A stretch of 64,000 nucleotides of DNA from NCBI RefSeq assembly GCF_014649955.1, contig NZ_BMUA01000002.1, positions 124,001 through 188,000 on the forward strand, given 5' to 3'. Both the position numbers and the translations under genes were made by a program. Below, one piece after another: positions 60,686 through 64,000 of this stretch (the first letter of the stretch is position 1; each line of letters opens with the position of its first letter). This DNA comes from Streptomyces violascens (lineage in GTDB: Bacteria; Actinomycetota; Actinomycetes; Streptomycetales; Streptomycetaceae). The notes under the pieces are model-generated. The model ran no database searches and had not been told where the DNA came from. It saw only the letters and a program-made list of their open reading frames with translations.

Positions 60686-62293
60686 ATGCCAACCACGCCT
60701 GCCGCGTCCGGTGCCCCGGCCGCACCTCGGATACCCGAAGCCGTCCACCGCCGACGCTGGGCGATCCTCGCCGTCCTGATGCTCAGCCTGCTGATCGTCG
60801 TCCTGGACAACTCGATCCTGAACGTCGCCGTCAAGACGATCGCCAGCCCCGCCCCCGCCGGCCTCGGCGCCACCCAGAGCGAGCTGGAGTGGGCGATCAA
60901 CGCCTACACCCTCGTCTTCGCCGGGCTGCTCTTCACCTCCGGCCTCCTCGGCGACCGGCTCGGCCGCAAGAAGATCCTGCTCTTCGGGATCACGGTCTTC
61001 GGCCTCGGCTCGGTGCTCGCCGCGTTCTCGAACTCGCCGGACCAGCTCATCGCGTTCCGCGCCCTGATGGGCCTCGGCGGCGCCTTCGTGATGCCCGCCA
61101 CCCTCGCCGTCCTCATGAACGTCTTCGAGCGCGACGAGCAGCCCAAGGCGATCGGCATCTGGGCCGGCGGCGTCGGCCTCGCCATCGCCATCGGCCCGAT
61201 CACCGGCGGCGTGCTGCTCCAGCACTTCTGGTGGGGCTCGGTCTTCCTGGTCAACGTGCCGGTCGTGATCATCGCCCTGATCGCGATGGTCCTCCTCGTA
61301 CCGGACTCCAGGGACCCCAACCCCGGCAGGCTCGACCCGGTGGGCGTGCTCCTGTCCGTCGTGGGCCTCGTCCTGCTGGTGTACGGCATCATCCACGGCG
61401 GCCAGCTGGCCGACTTCACCGATACGACGGTCCTCGCCACGATCCTCGCCGGTGTCGCGGTCCTGGTCGGCTTCGTCCTGTACGAGAAGCGCGTCGACCA
61501 CCCCGCGATCGACATCGGCTACTTCAAGAAGCCGGCCTTCTCGGCCGCCGTCGTCGCCATCGCGCTGACCTTCTTCGCGCTGATGGGCGTGACCTTCTTC
61601 TCGGTCTTCTACATGCAGAGCGTGCGCGGCTACAGCGCGCTCCAGTCCGGTCTGCTCATCCTGCCGCTGGCCGCCGCCCAGATGATCTTCGCGCCGCGGG
61701 CCCGGCTGGTCGTCGACCGGTTCGGCGCCCGGGCCGTCTGCACCGCCGGACTGATCCTGGTGGCGATCGGCCTCGCGGCCTTCGGCCTGTTCGACGTGAA
61801 CACGCCGATCTGGGTCATGGAGGTCGTCTTCTTCATCCAGGGCGCCGGAATGGCGCACATCATGCCGCCCGTCACCGTCTCGATCATGCAGTCGCTGCCG
61901 CGCGAGAAGGCCGGTTCGGGCTCGGCCGTCAACAACACCTTCCGCCAGGTCGGCGGCGCGCTCGGCGTCGCCGTGCTCGGCTCGGTGCTCTCCACCGTCT
62001 ACCGCGGTGACATCGAGGGCCACCTCGGCGCGGTCCCCGAAGGGGCGCGCAAGGCGGCCGGCGAGTCCATCGAGGCGACCCTCGGCATCGCCGAGAAGAT
62101 GGGCCCCGCGGGCAAGGCCCTGATCGCCCCGGCCAACGACGCCTTCATCCACGCCATGCACATCACGGCCCTCGCCTCGTCCGGCGTGGCCCTGCTCGGC
62201 GCGGTGGTCGTCGCCCTGTTCCTGCCCGGGAAGCCGCCCGCGACCCCCGCGCCCAAGGCGGAGGACCGCCCCGCCGAGGCCGCCCGCAGCTAG
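60686..62293 (+). CDS. MFS transporter, DHA2 (14-helix) drug exporter
   Basis: The 535-residue protein has 14 membrane helices. Motif D1 is [17 protein letters not shown], motif A is [16 protein letters not shown], and the helix-5 antiporter motif is [22 protein letters not shown]. The closest look is to EmrB/QacA proteins such as the Streptomyces Pur8/Mmr types. No ribosome-binding site is near ATG 60686 and the -10 is 7 bp away, so the transcript is probably leaderless. It forms a unit with the TetR gene 47 bp downstream. Confidence 0.9.
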   Translation: MPTTPAASGAPAAPRIPEAVHRRRWAILAVLMLSLLIVVLDNSILNVAVKTIASPAPAGLGATQSELEWAINAYTLVFAGLLFTSGLLGDRLGRKKILLFGITVFGLGSVLAAFSNSPDQLIAFRALMGLGGAFVMPATLAVLMNVFERDEQPKAIGIWAGGVGLAIAIGPITGGVLLQHFWWGSVFLVNVPVVIIALIAMVLLVPDSRDPNPGRLDPVGVLLSVVGLVLLVYGIIHGGQLADFTDTTVLATILAGVAVLVGFVLYEKRVDHPAIDIGYFKKPAFSAAVVAIALTFFALMGVTFFSVFYMQSVRGYSALQSGLLILPLAAAQMIFAPRARLVVDRFGARAVCTAGLILVAIGLAAFGLFDVNTPIWVMEVVFFIQGAGMAHIMPPVTVSIMQSLPREKAGSGSAVNNTFRQVGGALGVAVLGSVLSTVYRGDIEGHLGAVPEGARKAAGESIEATLGIAEKMGPAGKALIAPANDAFIHAMHITALASSGVALLGAVVVALFLPGKPPATPAPKAEDRPAEAARS

Positions 62294-62340
62294 CGGCGTC
62301 CGGGACAATCGGCGGGTCGGCGAGAAGAAGCGGAGCGGGC

Positions 62341-62961
62341 GTGACCCTGATGGACAAGCAGTGCAAGGTCGGCGAGCAACGGCGCGGGCGGCCCCGCTCC
62401 GAGGCAGCCGAACGCCAGATCCTGGAAGCCGTGATCAAGCTGCTTGAGGAGGGCGTCCCGCTCGCCGACCTCTCCATCGAACGCATCGCCCGCACCGCGG
62501 GCGTCGGAAAGGCCACCATCTACCGGCGCTGGGCCGGCAAGGAGGAGCTGTACGTCGAGGTCGTCCAGTCCATGGAGTCGCCGGCCCCGCCGCTGCCCGG
62601 CAACTCCCTGCGCGACGACCTGATCTGCATGGTCGACAACGTGCGCCGGCGCAGCGTCGCCAAGCAGTCCTCCGCCCTTCTGCACAACGTCTTCGCGCAG
62701 ATGCAGAGCTATCCCAAGCTCTGGTCCAAGTACCACAGCATCGTCATCGACCCCCGCCGCCGGCTGCTGGACGAGCTGCTGCGGCGGGGCGTCGAGAACG
62801 GCGAACTCCGCGCCGGGATCGACCTGGACATGGCCGCCGACCTCTTCGTCGCCCCGATGCTGGTACGCACCATGATGCGGCCCGGCGAGGAACTGCCCGG
62901 CCCCGACTTCGCCGAGCGCATCGTGGACGCCGTCCTCGAAGGGCTGCGCCCGCCCTGCTGA
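62341..62961 (+). CDS. TetR/AcrR-family regulator
   Basis: The 206-residue protein has an N-terminal helix-turn-helix (residues 18-65: RGRPRSEAAERQILEAVIK and IERIARTAGVGKATIYRRW with KEELY) and a TetR_C-like ligand domain (VRRRSVAKQSSALLHNVFAQMQ; RRLLDELLRRGVENGELR). GGAG lies five bases before GTG 62341; ATG 62350 is an alternative. It most likely represses the MFS exporter upstream through the 19-bp palindrome. Confidence 0.9.
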   Translation: MTLMDKQCKVGEQRRGRPRSEAAERQILEAVIKLLEEGVPLADLSIERIARTAGVGKATIYRRWAGKEELYVEVVQSMESPAPPLPGNSLRDDLICMVDNVRRRSVAKQSSALLHNVFAQMQSYPKLWSKYHSIVIDPRRRLLDELLRRGVENGELRAGIDLDMAADLFVAPMLVRTMMRPGEELPGPDFAERIVDAVLEGLRPPC

Positions 62962-63145
62962 ATATGCGCGTTGTGTCACAGGGGCCCGTGCCGGGGCACC
63001 GGCACGGAACCCGCCGCCGCGCCCGGTCGTCCTGCGGGGCGTACGGATGCCGTACACGAGGTACGGCGGCAGGGAATCCCACCCGTTTTCGCCTAGGGTC
63101 GAACGGCGGGGACGATGTGCGGAAAACAGCAGTGAGGACAGCGGT

Positions 63146-64000
63146 ATGGCGCGGGCGTACATGACGGAGACGGGCGACGGAAGCGCGGAGGGCGAGCGCA
63201 CCGGGTCCCGGTTCCGACGCCTGGCCGACGGCTGGCGCGGCGACCCGGGCATCTGGCGCCGCGGTCTTGTCCTCGCGGGGCTCGCCGTCGTGATCGCGCT
63301 CGTGATGATCCTGCACGCCCGGATCCCCAACTCGGTGGGCAACCTCGGCTCGCTCTCGGAAACGTTCCTGCCGTGGCTCGGCGTGTTCCTGCCGGTCCTC
63401 CTCGGGCTCGCGCTGTGGCGCCGCTCGGCGACCGCTCTGATCGCGCTGCTGCTCCCGTTGACCGTCTGGTTCAACGTGTTCGGCGGCCTCCTGCTCGCCG
63501 ACAAGCAGGGCTCCGGCGGCAACCTGGTCGTGGCCACCCACAACGTGAACGCCGACAACCCCGACCCGGCCGGCACCGCCCGCCAGGTCGCGGCCTCCGG
63601 CGCGCAGGTGCTCGCCCTGGAGGAGATCCCGGGCGACAAGGTCGAGACGTACAAGAAGGCTTTGGCAGACGTCTACCCGTACCACTCGGTGCAGGGCACG
63701 GTGGGCCTGTGGTCCAAGTACGAGCTCAGCGACAGCAGGCCCGTCGACATCAAGATGGGCTGGACGCGCGCGATGCGCTCGACGGTGAAGACCCCGGCCG
63801 GTGACGTCGCCGTGTACGTCGCCCACATGCCCTCGGTACGGGTCAAGCTGAACGCCGGGTTCACCGCCAACCAGCGCGACAACAGCGCCTACACGCTGGG
63901 CGAGGCGATCTCCGCCGAGCCCGTCAAGAAGGTGGTCCTGCTCGGCGACCTGAACGGCACGATGAACGACCGCTCCTTGAACAACATCACCGCCCAGATG
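63146..64000 (+). CDS. Endonuclease/exonuclease/phosphatase-family membrane protein, 3' truncated by window
   Basis: The frame is open from ATG 63146 to the window end (285 codons seen). Residues 35-60, 68-90 and 93-120 form membrane helices (LVLAGLAVVIALVMIL, WLGVFLPVLLGLALW, LIALLLPLTVWFNVFGGLLL). From about residue 125 an EEP domain follows with THNVNADN (metal Asn), ALEEIPG (catalytic Glu), VYVAHMPSV and LLGDLNGT (Asp/Asn). The family hydrolyses phosphodiesters; extracellular DNA or phospholipid headgroups are possible substrates. AGGACA precedes the start. Confidence 0.88.
   Translation, partial: MARAYMTETGDGSAEGERTGSRFRRLADGWRGDPGIWRRGLVLAGLAVVIALVMILHARIPNSVGNLGSLSETFLPWLGVFLPVLLGLALWRRSATALIALLLPLTVWFNVFGGLLLADKQGSGGNLVVATHNVNADNPDPAGTARQVAASGAQVLALEEIPGDKVETYKKALADVYPYHSVQGTVGLWSKYELSDSRPVDIKMGWTRAMRSTVKTPAGDVAVYVAHMPSVRVKLNAGFTANQRDNSAYTLGEAISAEPVKKVVLLGDLNGTMNDRSLNNITAQM

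Overview
The window is high-GC actinobacterial chromosome, almost certainly Streptomyces. Evidence: third-codon GC bias, GTG/TTG starts, ATGA/GTGA overlaps, class A RNase P RNA, F420 enzymes, AfsR/SARP and MerR regulators, DmdR/IdeR-type iron boxes, and dispersed GGGGCGCGGGGAACTGCGCGA-type intergenic repeats. No tRNA, rRNA, IS element, phage or CRISPR array was seen, so this looks like chromosome body rather than an acquired island.

Layout. 1-6.5 kb: end of a probable glycosyltransferase, methyltransferase and toroid protein operon, a lipoprotein, an F420-dependent oxidoreductase, a DUF5336-type membrane protein, a cell-wall amidase and a second methyltransferase. 6.6-10 kb and 16.3-19.4 kb: two operons resembling the mycobacterial KstR (steroid catabolism) regulon: fused FadE34-like dehydrogenase plus Ltp-like thiolase, and Hsd4B-like MaoC hydratase, Zn alcohol dehydrogenase and Hsd4A-like SDR. 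Each promoter carries the same two palindromes, and the F420 oxidoreductase gene at 2.7 kb shares one of them. Between them lie two small secreted or membrane peptides, an MFS exporter and a two-component/ABC transporter operon.

19.5-30 kb: a 50-aa protein, a propeller-like protein, an iron-box-controlled siderophore-binding lipoprotein, the Nif3 / CTG-initiated zinc-ribbon / RNase H-phosphatase operon, KDPG aldolase, YaaA, an RNB nuclease, and a leaderless MerR operon. 30.2-30.6 kb: rnpB. 30.7-32.7 kb: a cyclodipeptide synthase overlapping a P450 that closely resembles CYP121, the mycocyclosin synthase of Mycobacterium tuberculosis. 33-41.5 kb: lipoprotein plus orphan sensor kinase, MazG-like protein, PhzF, SDR, Bcr/CflA exporter, Rsm22 and dimethylargininase. 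41.8-47 kb: a prim-pol domain protein and efeOBU iron uptake with an overlapping lipoprotein gene. 47-54 kb: second PhzF, haem oxygenase under an iron box, Map, MFS exporter, F420:NADPH reductase and a site-2 protease.

54.2-59.6 kb: a 1098-aa AfsR/SARP-type regulator convergent with a DrrAB-type ABC exporter whose upstream region holds seven heptamers at 10-12 bp spacing, the layout expected of a SARP binding site. 59.6-64 kb: panB, an MFS exporter with a 19-bp palindromic operator and downstream TetR gene, and a truncated endonuclease/exonuclease/phosphatase-family membrane protein.

Recurrent themes are iron supply (three iron boxes), F420 redox chemistry, steroid/acyl-CoA catabolism and drug or secondary-metabolite export. 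The most novel-looking pieces are the CYP121-like cyclodipeptide locus, the heptamer array, the dual-operator steroid regulon with a terminator in one leader, and the 27-aa peptide gene.
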